Assembly: GCF_023091245.1 (NCBI RefSeq)
Contig: NZ_JAHWXN010000002.1
Location: 654,994-718,993 of the forward strand
Origin: Microbacterium croceum
GTDB lineage: Bacteria; Actinomycetota; Actinomycetes; Actinomycetales; Microbacteriaceae
Reading direction: 5' to 3'
DNA length: 64,000 nt
Shown here: positions 1 through 9,800 of the stretch, piece by piece
How positions within the stretch are numbered: position 1 is the stretch's first letter
Layout of the letters: every line of letters begins with the position of its first letter
The notes under the pieces: generated by a model
The model's database searches: none
The model's input: only the letters and a program-made list of their open reading frames with translations
Told to the model about the DNA's origin: nothing
Made by a program: the position numbers and the translations under genes

Positions 1-668
1 GCTTGGGACAGCGCGGCGTCGCGGTTGCGGATGTGGCTGGCGTACATCGCGCCGTGTCGGCCCGCCACGCGCGCGAGGGCCTCCAGCTCCGCGGTCTCCG
101 CGTTCCGCCCGGCGCCGTACTCGAGCCCGGAGCTGAAGCCGAGCGCCCCCGCCTCCAACGCCTCCTGCAGGTGCCGCTCCATCGTGCTGACGAGGTCGCC
201 CCTTTCTCGCTCGGCGGCCCGGCGCAGTCCGGTGTGCCCGACGAACCACGCCAGGTTCTGCGCGGTGCCTCCGCCGTGCACGACGCTCAGCAACTCGGCG
301 AAGGAATGCCACCGCACCTCGCCCTCGTACCCGAACGCGGCCAGCGCACGACGAGCGGTCTCCTCGTCGCCCTCCGCGATCGGCGCATACGTGACGCCGC
401 AGTTGCCGACGATCTCGGTGGTGACTCCTTGATGCACGGTGCTGAGTGCGTCGCGGTTCCCGAGGATCGACCAGTCGCTGTGGCTGTGGGGATCGATGAG
501 GCCGGGGGTGAGCAGGAGTCCCGCGGCATCGATCTCCTGGGGGGCTCTTGCTCCCTGGTCACGACCGACGAACGCGATGCGCTCACCGGTGATCCCGACG
601 TCCGCCACGAACGGAGGGGCGCCGGAACCGTCGATCACGCTCGCGCCGCGGATGAGCACGTCGATCAC
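1..668 (-). CDS. N-acyl-D-amino-acid deacylase (D-aminoacylase), partial
   Basis: The gene runs off the left edge of the window, and only about 222 N-terminal residues are visible. They read as the D-aminoacylase branch of the amidohydrolase superfamily: metal-binding HSHSD at residues 61-65, GNCG (Cys90, the family's extra metal-ligand cysteine), then GFSSGLEY and ASHIRN. Family members hydrolyse N-acyl-D-amino acids to the free D-amino acid and a carboxylate in the cytoplasm. The start is a GTG at 668, overlapping the stop of the upstream ABC ATPase gene, with AAGGTG as a plausible ribosome site. It is therefore the fifth gene of the importer operon, which implies that the imported substrate is N-acylated. 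The exact acyl and amino-acid specificity cannot be read from the sequence. Confidence 0.85.
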   Translation of the reverse strand, partial: MIDVLIRGASVIDGSGAPPFVADVGITGERIAFVGRDQGARAPQEIDAAGLLLTPGLIDPHSHSDWSILGNRDALSTVHQGVTTEIVGNCGVTYAPIAEGDEETARRALAAFGYEGEVRWHSFAELLSVVHGGGTAQNLAWFVGHTGLRRAAERERGDLVSTMERHLQEALEAGALGFSSGLEYGAGRNAETAELEALARVAGRHGAMYASHIRNRDAALSQ

Positions 669-672
669 GAGG

Positions 673-1401
673 TCAGAGCACCTTGCCGAGGAACGCGCGG
701 GCACGCTCCGTCTTCGCGTGGGAGAGCAGCTCCTGCGGTGCGCCGCTCTCGACGATGCGCCCGTCGTCCATGTAGATCACGCGGTCGGCGACCTCGCGCG
801 CGAAACCGATCTCGTGTGTGACGACCACCATCGTCATCCCCTCGGCCGCGAGCTCCTTCATCACTGCGAGGACCTCGCCGACGATCTCGGGGTCCAGTGC
901 CGAAGTCGGCTCATCGAAGAGCATCACACTCGGCTGCATGGCGAGCGCCCGCGCGATCGCGACGCGCTGCGCCTGGCCCCCGGACAGGTTGCCGGGGAAC
1001 GCGTCGGCCTTCGCGGCGAGCCCGACCTTGGCCAGGAGCCTGCCCGCACGTTCGTCGGCCTCCTGGGCGCTCAGCCCGAGCACCTTCCGCGGAGCCAGCG
1101 TGACGTTCTCCCGCGCCGTGAGGTGAGGGAACAGGTTGAACTGCTGGAACACCATGCCGACATCGCGGCGAACGGCGGCGAGATCCGCTCGGCGCTCCTT
1201 CGAGGTGAGCAGGTGTCCGTTCACCTCGACGCTGCCGCGGCTGGGGGTCTCGAGGCCGTTCATGCAGCGCAGGAGGGTGCTCTTGCCCGAGCCGGATGCC
1301 CCGATGATGCAGACCACCTCGCCCTCCGCGACATCGCAGGTGATCCCGTGCAGGACTTCGGTGGAGCCGAAGCTGAGTCGCAGGTCGGTGACAGTGATCA
1401 T
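673..1401 (-). CDS. Polar amino acid-type ABC transporter ATP-binding protein
   Basis: This 242-residue ATPase energises the importer formed with the two upstream permeases. The Walker [10 protein letters not shown] is at residues 34-42, followed by the Q-loop VFQQFNLFP, signature LSGGQAQR, Walker [13 protein letters not shown] and switch histidine VVVTHEIGF. This layout and length match the GlnQ/HisP group, which couples ATP hydrolysis to uptake of polar amino acids or similar zwitterions. The start ATG at 1401 overlaps the permease stop in an ATGA junction, and GAGGAG sits at ribosome-site distance. The gene is cotranscribed with the deacylase downstream. Confidence 0.92.
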   Translation of the reverse strand: MITVTDLRLSFGSTEVLHGITCDVAEGEVVCIIGASGSGKSTLLRCMNGLETPSRGSVEVNGHLLTSKERRADLAAVRRDVGMVFQQFNLFPHLTARENVTLAPRKVLGLSAQEADERAGRLLAKVGLAAKADAFPGNLSGGQAQRVAIARALAMQPSVMLFDEPTSALDPEIVGEVLAVMKELAAEGMTMVVVTHEIGFAREVADRVIYMDDGRIVESGAPQELLSHAKTERARAFLGKVL

Positions 1402-2105
1402 TTCGAGTCTCCTCGTGAGGGGGTGAGCGCGTCTTCCACTCGGGGTGCCCGCGCGTGAATGGTCAGTCGCCTCTCGTACCGCCGACCGGCGGCGGAGAGG
1501 GCGAAGCAGATGACGAAGTAGACCGCACCGACCACCAGGTAGGCGAGGATCGGCTGTCCGGTCTGCGAAGCGACGATGTTGCCCGCTCGGGTGAGCTCGA
1601 TGAGTCCGATCACCGCGACGAGCGAGCTGTCCTTGATCAGCACCACGAGGAACCCGATGCCAGGCGGCACCATGATGCGCGCGGCCTGCGGCATGACCAC
1701 GTGGCGCAGCTGCTGCGGCCACGACAGCCCCAGCGCCTGTGCCGCTTCGAACTGGCCGCGGGGAATCGCCTGGATGCTCCCCCGGACGATCTCGCTGATG
1801 TAGGCCGAGGCGAAGATCGTGAGGGCGAGAACGGCGGCCCAGTAGTCCGGGACATTGGTTCCCGGCGACATCAGCGGCAGCGCGAAGTAGACGAAGAAGA
1901 TGATGAGCAGCACCGGGACGCCCCGGATCGCGCCCACCCAGATCGCGCTGATCCAGCGCAGCGGAGCGGACGGACTTGCGGCGAGGATGCCGGAGACGAT
2001 GCCCACCACGCCGCCGAGGATCACGGACAGCAAGCAGATCTGCAGCGTCACGAAAGCGCCCTGCAGGATGAGCAGCAGGTCGGGGAGATCGAAGGATGTG
2101 AACAT
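1398..2105 (-). CDS. Amino acid-type ABC transporter permease 2
   Basis: A 235-residue inner-membrane permease of the His/Glu/Gln/Arg/opine family. The EAA loop that docks to the ATPase is visible as [15 protein letters not shown] in the middle of the protein, and about five hydrophobic segments surround it. It starts at ATG 2105, overlapping the stop of the other permease by one base (TGATG), and ends in a 4-base overlap with the ATPase gene, so translation is probably coupled. It should form a heterodimer with the neighbouring permease. The substrate class is inferred from family only. Confidence 0.9.
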   Translation of the reverse strand: MFTSFDLPDLLLILQGAFVTLQICLLSVILGGVVGIVSGILAASPSAPLRWISAIWVGAIRGVPVLLIIFFVYFALPLMSPGTNVPDYWAAVLALTIFASAYISEIVRGSIQAIPRGQFEAAQALGLSWPQQLRHVVMPQAARIMVPPGIGFLVVLIKDSSLVAVIGLIELTRAGNIVASQTGQPILAYLVVGAVYFVICFALSAAGRRYERRLTIHARAPRVEDALTPSRGDSK

Positions 2106-2767
2106 CAGGCCACCTTCCAGCGGATGCCGCGCGTCTCGACGAGACGGGATGCTCCCGCGATGAGGAACGCGACGATGAAGTACAGGAGTCCGCCGACGAC
2201 GAACGTCTCGATGGTGCGGAAGGTGCTCGTCGTGATGCCCATCATCACGTGCATCAACTCGGGCACGGCGACGATCGAGGCGATCGAGGACGCGAGGAAG
2301 AGCAGGATCACCTGGTTCGTCAGCGACGGCAGGACGTTGCGCATCGCCGGCACCAGCCGCACGTGGAAGAACGTGGTGCGCCGTGACAGCCCGAGTGCGT
2401 CCGCGGCCTCGATCTGTCCCTTCGGGATCGCCTCGAACCCGGCCCGGTAGATCTCCGCGAGATAGGCGGAGTTGTTCACGCTCAACGCGATGATCCCCGC
2501 CGTGATGGGATCGAAGTTGACCCCCACGGAGGGCAGCGCGAAGTAGATGAGGTAGAGCTGGAGCAGCAGCGGCGTGTTGCGGATGACCTCGACATAGGTG
2601 CTGCCGACGGCTCGCGCGACGGGATTGCCCGACGCGCGCAACAGGTAGACGCCGACGCCGAGCGGTGAGCCGATGAGCACGGCGGCGACGGTGATGAGCA
2701 CGCTCACGCCGAGACCGGCGAGCAGCTCGGGAGCGTAGGGGATCAGGTCCCCGAAGAAGAGTTGCAT
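2105..2767 (-). CDS. Amino acid-type ABC transporter permease 1
   Basis: A 220-residue membrane permease of the polar amino acid ABC family. Visible family signatures are the N-terminal helix before [14 protein letters not shown], the segment [22 protein letters not shown] (EVxRNTPLLxQL is typical), and the EAA loop [15 protein letters not shown]. It is the second gene of the minus-strand importer operon, 57 bases after the binding-protein gene, and overlaps the next permease by one base. With its partner it forms the translocation pore. Confidence 0.91.
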   Translation of the reverse strand: MQLFFGDLIPYAPELLAGLGVSVLITVAAVLIGSPLGVGVYLLRASGNPVARAVGSTYVEVIRNTPLLLQLYLIYFALPSVGVNFDPITAGIIALSVNNSAYLAEIYRAGFEAIPKGQIEAADALGLSRRTTFFHVRLVPAMRNVLPSLTNQVILLFLASSIASIVAVPELMHVMMGITTSTFRTIETFVVGGLLYFIVAFLIAGASRLVETRGIRWKVA

Positions 2768-2824
2768 GAGAGGTCCGTTCGGGCTGCCCCGCCGGCGAGG
2801 CGGGGCAGCCGAAGAAGGTCGTCG

Positions 2825-3643
2825 CTACTTGATCAGTTCGGGGACGTCGGTGCCGAGCCACTCGTTGTACGAGTCGTTCGCGGCGTCGCTGATGTTGTAG
2901 TTGAGGATGAAGTTGTCGACATAGTTGAGCCAGAGCTGATCGCCCTGCTTCAGTCCCATGGAGACGACGGACGGGCTCAGCTGCGGTGCGTCGACGACGG
3001 TGAACTCGCTGCCGGAGTCGTCGAGGATCCCCTGTGCCACGGAGTTGCTCTCCATGAGCGCGTCGACCTTGCCGCTGCGCAGCGCCTGGATCGAGTCGGC
3101 GACGGCCTCGAACAGGCTCGCGTTCGCCTCAGGGAACCGCGTCTCGAGGATCGTGGCCGGCACGCTGCCGCGCGTCGCCGCGACGGTTCGCCCGGACAGC
3201 GCGTCATAGGAGGTGATGTCGCTGCCGGCGGGGACGAGCACGACCTGGCCTTCGGCGGCGTACGGCCGCGACATGGCCACCTTCTGCGCGCGTTCGTTCA
3301 GGTTGGTGAGGGCCGCGACGATGATGTCGACCTTGCCCGTCTCCAGCAGGGGGATGCGGTTGGCGTTCGTGGTGGAGACGAACTCGATCTTCGCGCCGAG
3401 GGAGTCGGCGAGCGCCTGCGCGGCGTCGATGTCGAAGCCCTCGTATTCGCCGGAACTCGTCATGACTCCGTAGGGAGGCGCGTCGGCGAAGACGCCGACC
3501 ACGAGTGTCTTCTTCTCGAGGACCTTCGTCAGGGTGCTCTCCTGCGCTGTCGCCCCCGGGCTCCCGCTCGAGGTGCACGCGGCGAGTGCGAGGACGCTCG
3601 TCGCGGCTACCGCCACGCCGACAAGGATGCGCGTCAACTTCAT
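2825..3643 (-). CDS. ABC transporter substrate-binding lipoprotein (SBP family 3)
   Basis: A 272-residue extracellular solute-binding protein. The signal peptide ends in lipobox LAAC with Cys23 as the lipidated residue. The mature protein opens with the KTLVVGVFADAPPYG segment of family 3 binding proteins and contains GFDIDAAQALADSLG, the ligand-binding lobe signature. Family 3 proteins bind polar amino acids, opines and related zwitterions. It is first in the operon, and its promoter is shared with the divergent sugar-acid genes. The ligand is unknown; the operon content points to an N-acylated amino (sugar) acid, which is inference. Confidence 0.91.
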   Translation of the reverse strand: MKLTRILVGVAVAATSVLALAACTSSGSPGATAQESTLTKVLEKKTLVVGVFADAPPYGVMTSSGEYEGFDIDAAQALADSLGAKIEFVSTTNANRIPLLETGKVDIIVAALTNLNERAQKVAMSRPYAAEGQVVLVPAGSDITSYDALSGRTVAATRGSVPATILETRFPEANASLFEAVADSIQALRSGKVDALMESNSVAQGILDDSGSEFTVVDAPQLSPSVVSMGLKQGDQLWLNYVDNFILNYNISDAANDSYNEWLGTDVPELIK

Positions 3644-3732
3644 TGTGATGCCTTTCGGGTTCGGCCTCCGGCGCTGCCATCGTGCACAACGCTGTGGGTC
3701 TGTGGACGCACCGCTGAGGGGTGCAGGAACAG

Positions 3733-3775
3733 ACAATACCCGGAGATTGCTCTGTTGTCGACAATCGACTATCTT
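3733..3775. promoter_or_regulatory. Divergent promoters sharing one palindromic operator
   Basis: On the plus strand, TTGCTC (3747-3752) and TATCTT (3770-3775) are separated by 17 bases and would drive the dehydratase operon. On the minus strand, TCGACA (3761-3756) and TATTGT (3738-3733) are also 17 bases apart and would drive the ABC importer. The perfect palindrome TTGTCGACAA (3755-3764) lies in the plus-strand spacer and covers the minus-strand -35, so one bound repressor would silence both operons. The TnGT-ACnA form resembles operators of GntR/FCD regulators. No regulator gene is adjacent; it may lie beyond the left edge. Confidence 0.6.
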
Positions 3776-3826
3776 CGAATTCTGGCAGCGGGGTTCTCCC
3801 GTCCTCATCACGGTTAGAAGGTCTTC

Positions 3827-4969
3827 ATGCACATCCTCCGAATCGACACGTGCGGCCTGCGAGGTGCGACGCCCGAGGGAGGGTGGTCGCACGAGCTGCA
3901 GCCCGACGACATCGTCCACACCCTCGTCGCGGTCCACACCGACGACGGCAGGGTGGGCGTCGGCAGCGCGTTCACATCCGAGAACCTGGTGCGGGGCGCC
4001 ATCGATCTGCTCGCCCCCCACCTGATCGGCCAGAACCCTCTCGAGGTGGAGCGCCTCACGGAGACCCTGCACCAGACCGCCTTCTGGATGGGACGCGGCG
4101 GCTCGCTCACACACGCGACCAGTGCGATCGACATCGCGCTGTGGGACCTCGCCGGACAGGCGTCGTCCCAGCCCGTCGGCCGGCTCCTCGGCGGCCGCCA
4201 CAGAGAACGAGTGCGCCCCTACGCGTCGGTGCTGATGGACGACCCCGCGCCCATGACCGCGAACCTGGAAGAACTTGTCGAGACCGGCTTCTCCGCATTC
4301 AAGATCGGCTGGTGGAAGTTCGGGCGCGTGGATGCGGCGACCGACGAGGCCACGGTCGCCGCAGCGCGGGCCGCGGTGGGCGATCGCCTGCTCGCCGTCG
4401 ACGCCGGCGGCTCCGAGGCCTTCTTCCCCGGCGACCTGGCCTGGGCGAAACGCACCGCCCGCATGCTCGCCGACTACGACGTCGCCTGGTTCGAGGAAGC
4501 GCTCGCCCCCGACGACATCGACGGGTTCGCCGAGCTCCGCGCGTCGTCGCCCGTGCGGATCTCCGGCGGCGAAGTGCTCACGCGACGCCAGAGCTTCCAG
4601 CCGTACCTCGACAGACACGCGTTCGACATCGTGCAACCGGACACCACGAAGGGCGGCGGGCTGAGCGAGTCGCGCCGGATCGGATGGGCGGCTCAGGACC
4701 GCGGCATCCGCCTCATCCCACACGGATGGAACACCGGCATCGGGCTCGCGGCGGATCTGCAGCTGGCTTCGGCTCTCGCCTCGACCGACCTGGTCGAGTA
4801 CAAGACCGGATCCGCGTACGTCGACGACCTCATCAGCGGGGGCTGGAGGCTGGATGCCGACGGCTTCCTCGACATCCCGTCGAAGCCGGGTCTCGGCGTG
4901 ACCCTCGACGAGGACACGCTCGCGCGCTACGGCACCCGGCCGGACTTCGCCGCGACCGCCCGATCATGA
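3827..4969 (+). CDS. Enolase-superfamily sugar acid dehydratase (mandelate racemase-like)
   Basis: A 380-residue member of the mandelate racemase subgroup. The catalytic set is complete: Lys159 and Lys164 in FKIGWWK, metal ligands Asp192, Glu223 and Glu249 (VDAGG, WFEEAL, GGE), and the Asp272/His299 dyad (QPDTT, PHGWNTG). Enzymes with this dyad abstract the proton next to a carboxylate and usually dehydrate sugar acids (galactonate, rhamnonate, gluconate) to 2-keto-3-deoxy acids. It is first in an operon with a KDPG-type aldolase and a KDG-type kinase, which supports that role. The precise substrate is not readable from sequence. Confidence 0.85.
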   Translation: MHILRIDTCGLRGATPEGGWSHELQPDDIVHTLVAVHTDDGRVGVGSAFTSENLVRGAIDLLAPHLIGQNPLEVERLTETLHQTAFWMGRGGSLTHATSAIDIALWDLAGQASSQPVGRLLGGRHRERVRPYASVLMDDPAPMTANLEELVETGFSAFKIGWWKFGRVDAATDEATVAAARAAVGDRLLAVDAGGSEAFFPGDLAWAKRTARMLADYDVAWFEEALAPDDIDGFAELRASSPVRISGGEVLTRRQSFQPYLDRHAFDIVQPDTTKGGGLSESRRIGWAAQDRGIRLIPHGWNTGIGLAADLQLASALASTDLVEYKTGSAYVDDLISGGWRLDADGFLDIPSKPGLGVTLDEDTLARYGTRPDFAATARS

Positions 4970-5020
4970 CGAAGCGAGTCGCCGACCTTCCTGCCCGACC
5001 GACACCGAGAGGCGTGACCG

Positions 5021-5659
5021 ATGCGCTCGGCCCCTTCTGACACGCTGACGCGCACAGGGGTGGTCGCGGTGCTTCGTGCCGCCGACGCACGGCTGTACGA
5101 GCCGGTGGTGACCGCACTCGCCGAGTCCGGAGTGCTCTGCATCGAGCTCACGATGACCACCCCGGGAACCCTCGAGATGCTTCCGCAGCTGATCGCCGCC
5201 GTCCCTGAGGCCGAGATCGGCGTCGGAACCGTGCTGACGGCGCACGATGCCCGCGCGGCGCTGGAGGCGGGGGCATGCTTCCTCGTGTCGCCGACGGTGT
5301 CACCCGAGGTCATCGAGGTCGCGGACTCGTTCGGTGCAGCGGTCTATCCCGGTGCGCTCACTCCGACTGAGGTGCACGCGGCGTGGGAGCGCGGCGCGAC
5401 CGCGGTGAAGGTGTTCCCCGCGGCGTCCGTCGGCTCCGACTACGTGCGCCAGCTGGCCGGCCCCCTGCCCCACCTGCTGACGCTGCCTTCCGGCGGGGTC
5501 ACGCTCGAAGAGATACCGGAGTGGATCAGGGCCGGATGCGTCGCGGTGAGCCTCGGGGGGCCGCTCATCGGCGATGCCTTCGCCGGTGGAAGCCTCGACG
5601 CACTGAAGGAGCGAGCACGGCGGGCACTCGCCGGCGTCATCGAGGGCAGGGCCGCATGA
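5021..5659 (+). CDS. 2-keto-3-deoxy-6-phosphogluconate-type aldolase
   Basis: A 212-residue class I aldolase of the KDPG/KHG family, close to the usual family length. Glu42 (CIELTM) and the Schiff-base lysine Lys130 (VKVFPA) are present, as is the phosphate-binding LPSGGV segment near residues 155-160. It would cleave a 2-keto-3-deoxy-6-phospho sugar acid to pyruvate and a triose phosphate. It lies 51 bases after the dehydratase gene and its stop overlaps the kinase start (ATGA). Together the three genes form a complete dehydrate-phosphorylate-cleave route. Confidence 0.9.
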   Translation: MRSAPSDTLTRTGVVAVLRAADARLYEPVVTALAESGVLCIELTMTTPGTLEMLPQLIAAVPEAEIGVGTVLTAHDARAALEAGACFLVSPTVSPEVIEVADSFGAAVYPGALTPTEVHAAWERGATAVKVFPAASVGSDYVRQLAGPLPHLLTLPSGGVTLEEIPEWIRAGCVAVSLGGPLIGDAFAGGSLDALKERARRALAGVIEGRAA

Positions 5660-6609
5660 CGAGGGCGCCGTTGCATGTCGTGACAGTCGGCGAGACGATG
5701 GGGCTGTTCGCCAACGACCGCCCTGGACCGTTGTCGACGGCACGCGCGCATTCATTCAGCTTCGGCGGCGCGGAGAGCAACGTGGCGATCGCGCTCGCCC
5801 GCCTGGGCGCTCGGGTGTCGTGGGTCAGCCGTCTCGGTGACGACCCGCTGGGGGACCTGATCTCCCGTGAGCTGCGCGCGGAACGGGTGGATGTGCATGC
5901 ATCCCGGCACGCCGAGCTGCCGACCGGACTCATGCACAAGCACCGTCGCACGACCTCGACGGCCACTGTGCGCTTCTGGCGGACGGGGAGCGCGGCGTCG
6001 ACGCTGCATCCGTCGGATGTGCCCGACGAACTGCTGCGCAATGCCGACCTCGTGCACCTGACCGGGATCCTCCCCGGCCTCTCCGCCGACGCCCGCGCCT
6101 GCGCACTGTCCACCGCGCAGCGGGCGCGCTCTGCGGGGATCCCGGTCTCGTTCGACATCAACCACCGCGAATCCGTGTGGCGCGGACGCGACCCTCGTCC
6201 CACGTACTCCGAACTCGTCGAATCGGCGGACATCGTCTTCGCCGGCGAGGACGAGGCCGCCCTGCTCGTCGGAGAGGGGGAACCGGCCGAGCTCGCTCAG
6301 CGCCTGCGGCACCTCGGTCCCCACGAAGTCGTGATCAAGCGGGGCGAGCTCGGGGCCATCGGCCTGGACGGCAGCCAGCATCGTCTGCAGCCGTCCTACG
6401 CCGTGGACGTGGTGGACACCGTCGGGGCGGGCGACGCCTTCGTGGCGGGCTACCTGAGTCTCTGGAACGCAGAGTCGACGATGGCGGATCGCCTTCGTCG
6501 GGCCGCGGCCGCCGGCGCCTACGCCTGCACGACGATCGGCGATTGGGAAGGAAGCCCGACCGTCTCAGAGCTCGCGCGCCTGAGCGCTCGGGAGGGCATC
6601 ACACGGTGA
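5656..6609 (+). CDS. PfkB-family sugar kinase, probable 2-keto-3-deoxygluconate kinase
   Basis: A 317-residue ribokinase-like protein. The N-terminal FGGAESNVAIALARLG is the substrate-binding glycine motif, and DTVGAGDAF at residues 254-262 is the second PfkB signature with Asp260 as catalytic base. Placed between dehydratase and aldolase activities, it most likely phosphorylates a 2-keto-3-deoxy sugar acid at C6. The start at 5656 is chosen because it forms an ATGA overlap with the aldolase stop. Confidence 0.88.
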   Translation: MTRAPLHVVTVGETMGLFANDRPGPLSTARAHSFSFGGAESNVAIALARLGARVSWVSRLGDDPLGDLISRELRAERVDVHASRHAELPTGLMHKHRRTTSTATVRFWRTGSAASTLHPSDVPDELLRNADLVHLTGILPGLSADARACALSTAQRARSAGIPVSFDINHRESVWRGRDPRPTYSELVESADIVFAGEDEAALLVGEGEPAELAQRLRHLGPHEVVIKRGELGAIGLDGSQHRLQPSYAVDVVDTVGAGDAFVAGYLSLWNAESTMADRLRRAAAAGAYACTTIGDWEGSPTVSELARLSAREGITR

Positions 6610-6833
6610 TACCGTCGGGTGTCGCCGGCTGCGGATGCGGCCGGCGGCACCCGGGGTTCGTCTCGTGATGCCGGACGCCCCGCTCAGACGCCGCCCGATT
6701 CCTCCGCGGCGCCGGCATCCCCGGCGGCCGTCGCGAGAGCCCCCAGATCCTCGATCGTCGCACGTCTCACCAGAAGAACACCCGCGCATGAAGTCTAGAG
6801 TTCCGCGCCGAGGAAGCCGATTCCCCCGCACAC

Positions 6834-6875
6834 GACGGCGGCGGCTGCGGGGTCGATCCCGCAGCCGCCGCCGTC
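6834..6875 (-). terminator. Strong hairpin terminator after the giant surface protein gene
   Basis: A perfect 18-base stem (6834-6851 with 6858-6875) has a 6-base loop and starts six bases past the stop codon of the minus-strand gene. No U-tract follows, as is common in high-GC actinobacteria. It may also stop transcription arriving from the kinase operon on the plus strand. Confidence 0.8.
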
Positions 6876-6881
6876 GATCAC

Positions 6882-9800
6882 TCAGCTCTCCTGCAGCGCC
6901 GCGGCGTTCTCAGCCCGTCGGCGCGCGAACAGCCAGAGTCCCAGCGCGAGCAGTGCCGCTCCCGCGACTCCACCCGCGATCCACGGGGCCCCGCCGGTGA
7001 ACGCCAGTCCCGGAGGAACGACGATCGTGGTGGTGTCGCAGTCCTCATCCGTCGACCCGGTGCTGCAGTTCGCACCGGACCCGTCGGGGGTGACGACCAC
7101 GTTGCGGATCTCGCCGGTCGAGCGCAGCGTGACGGAGTACGTCACGGTCACGCTCTCGCCGACCCCGACCGCTCCGGCCCACGACAGCACCGGACGCTCG
7201 TACTCGGCGCCGTTGGTGGCATCGCCGTTGTAGGTGCCGACGGCCAGCGATGTCGCGAGGTCATCGGTGAACGACGCCGGACGCTCATCGGTGTAGGCGA
7301 CCTGACCGGTGTTCGTCACCGTGATCGTGAAGGTGACCCGGTCACCGATCGTCGCCCGTGTGGACGAGACGTCCTTGGTCACGCGGTAGCTCGCGATCGG
7401 CGTCTCGGTGACGCATCCGCCCTCGGTCGAGCATCCGCCGCCGGGGCCGTCACCGGTCACCGCGTTGCGCAGGTTCCCGTCGCCGGTCGCCGGCTGGTTC
7501 ACGGTCACCGAGTACGTGATGCTCACGCTCTCGCCGATCTCCAACGGGCCCTCCCACGTGAGTGCCGTTCCCGATACCTCGGCGCCGGAGGTCGCGTCGT
7601 CGTTGTACGTGGCATCGTCCAGCACGCCGGACAGGTCGTCGATGAAGGATGCCGGAGCATCCGCGGTGTACGGAACCTGTCCGATGTTCTCCACGGTCAC
7701 GGTGTAGGTGACGACACCGCCGAGCACGACATCCTGCATATCCGCCGACTTCGCGACGGCGTACGAGGCCACGGGGGTGTCCGTGATGCACTCGCCTTCG
7801 ATGCACTCGCCACCGGGAGCAGACGGGGCGACCACGTTTCGCAGGGAGAAGTCACCCCTGATCGGGTCGTCCACCGTCACCGAGTACGTGACCTCCACGG
7901 TCTCGCCGACGGCGAGCGCACCCGACCAGGTGAGCGTGCCGTCCGCGACCTCGCCGCCTTCGGAGACGTCGCCGTTGTAGCTCGCGTCATCCAGCACGCG
8001 CGAGAGGTCGTCCTCGAAGGAGGCCGGGTTCTCGTCGGTGTAGGCGACCTCGCCCGTATTGGTGACCGTGACGGTGTACGTCACGGTGTCTCCGGGGAGG
8101 ACCTGACTCGCAGAAGCCGACTTGGCCACCGAGTACGAGGCTGCGGGGACGTTCGCGACACACGCGGGGTCGGTCGACCCCTCGGCGCAGTTGGCGCCAG
8201 AGCCCGGAGGAGTCACCACGGTGTTGTCGAGTCGACGATCACCGGATGCCGGGTCGTTCACCGTCACCGAGTAGGTGATGGTGACCGTCTCGCCGATGCC
8301 GAGCGCCCCCGACCAGCCGAGCTGCGGAGCCGTGTACGTCACGCCCGTCCCGGAAGTGCTCGTGGCGTCGGCGTTGTACGTCGCGTCATCGAGGACTGCC
8401 GAGAGGTCGTCGGCGAAGGACGCCGGTGCATCCTCCGTGTACGCGACCTGCCCGATGTTCGTGACCTCGATGGTGTACTCCACCACGTCACCCGGCACGA
8501 CCTCGGTCGAGGTCGTGGACTTGACCACACGGTAGGAGCCCACCGGGGTGTTCGTCTCGCACACCTCATCGCAGCTTCCGCCGGGACCCGACGGGGTCAC
8601 CGCGTTCCGCAGCGTGAAGTCGCCCGTGATCGGGTCGTCCACCGTCACCGAGTAGGTGACGGTGACCGTGGCGCCGACGGCCAGCGCACCAGACCAGGTG
8701 AGCGTGCTGCCGGACACCGTTGCGCCGTTCGAGGCGTCGTCGTTGTAGACGGCGTCATCGAGCACGCCCGACAGATCGTCTTCGAACGATGCGGGCTCAT
8801 CCGCCGTGTAGGCGACCTCACCCGTGTTGGTGACGGTCACGGTGTAGGTGACCACACCGCCCGGACGCACGGTCGCGGAGTCGGATTCCTTCGACACGGT
8901 GTACGAGGCGACCTCGGTCTGCGTCGCGCACTCGGCCTCGGGGTCGCAGCTGCCGCCGGGAGCGGAGGGAACCACGGCGTTGACCAGTTCCTGGTCGCCG
9001 GTGAGCGGATCGTTGACGGTGACCGAGTAGGTCACCGTGACCGTGTCGCCGATGGCCAGAGCACCCGACCACGTCAGCGTGTTCTCTGCGACGGAACCGC
9101 CGGCCGAGACGTCGTCGTTGTAGGTCGCGTCGTCCAGCACGGCCGTGAGGTCGTCCTCGAACGAGGCGGGCGCCGCGTCCGTGTAGTCGACCTGTCCGGT
9201 GTTCGTGACGACCACGGTGTAGGTGACGACGTCACCGGCCATCACCGTGGCGGTGTCCGCCGACTTCGCGACCGTGAACGACGACACCGGAGTGGTCGTT
9301 CCGCACTCGTCCGGCAGGCATTCGCCCGTCGGGTCGCTCGGCACCACGACGTTGCCGAGAATCGAGTCGCCCGTGGTGGGGTCGTTCACCGTCACCGAGT
9401 ACGTCACGGTGGTGCTCGCACCCGCCGCGAGCGGACCCGCCCACGTCAGGGTGCTGCCGTCGACTGTGCCGCCGGCAGAGACGTCGTCGTTGTACGTCGC
9501 GTCATCCAGCACGCCGGACAGGTCGTCCTCGAACGATGCCGGCTCGGCATCCGTGTAGTCCACGGCGCCGACGTTCGTGACCGTGACCGTGTACGTGACG
9601 ACCGCACCCGGGGTCGTCGTGTCGGAGTCCGACGACTTCGCGACGGTGTACCCCTGGATCGGGGTGACCGTGCACTGCGCAGACTCCGGGTCGCAGGGGC
9701 CGGCCGGAGGTGTTCCGGGCGGCACGAGGAAGTTCGACGAGACGTTGTTGCCCCGGTCGCCGACCGCGTTGACCGTGACCGTGTAGGTGACCTCGGCGGT

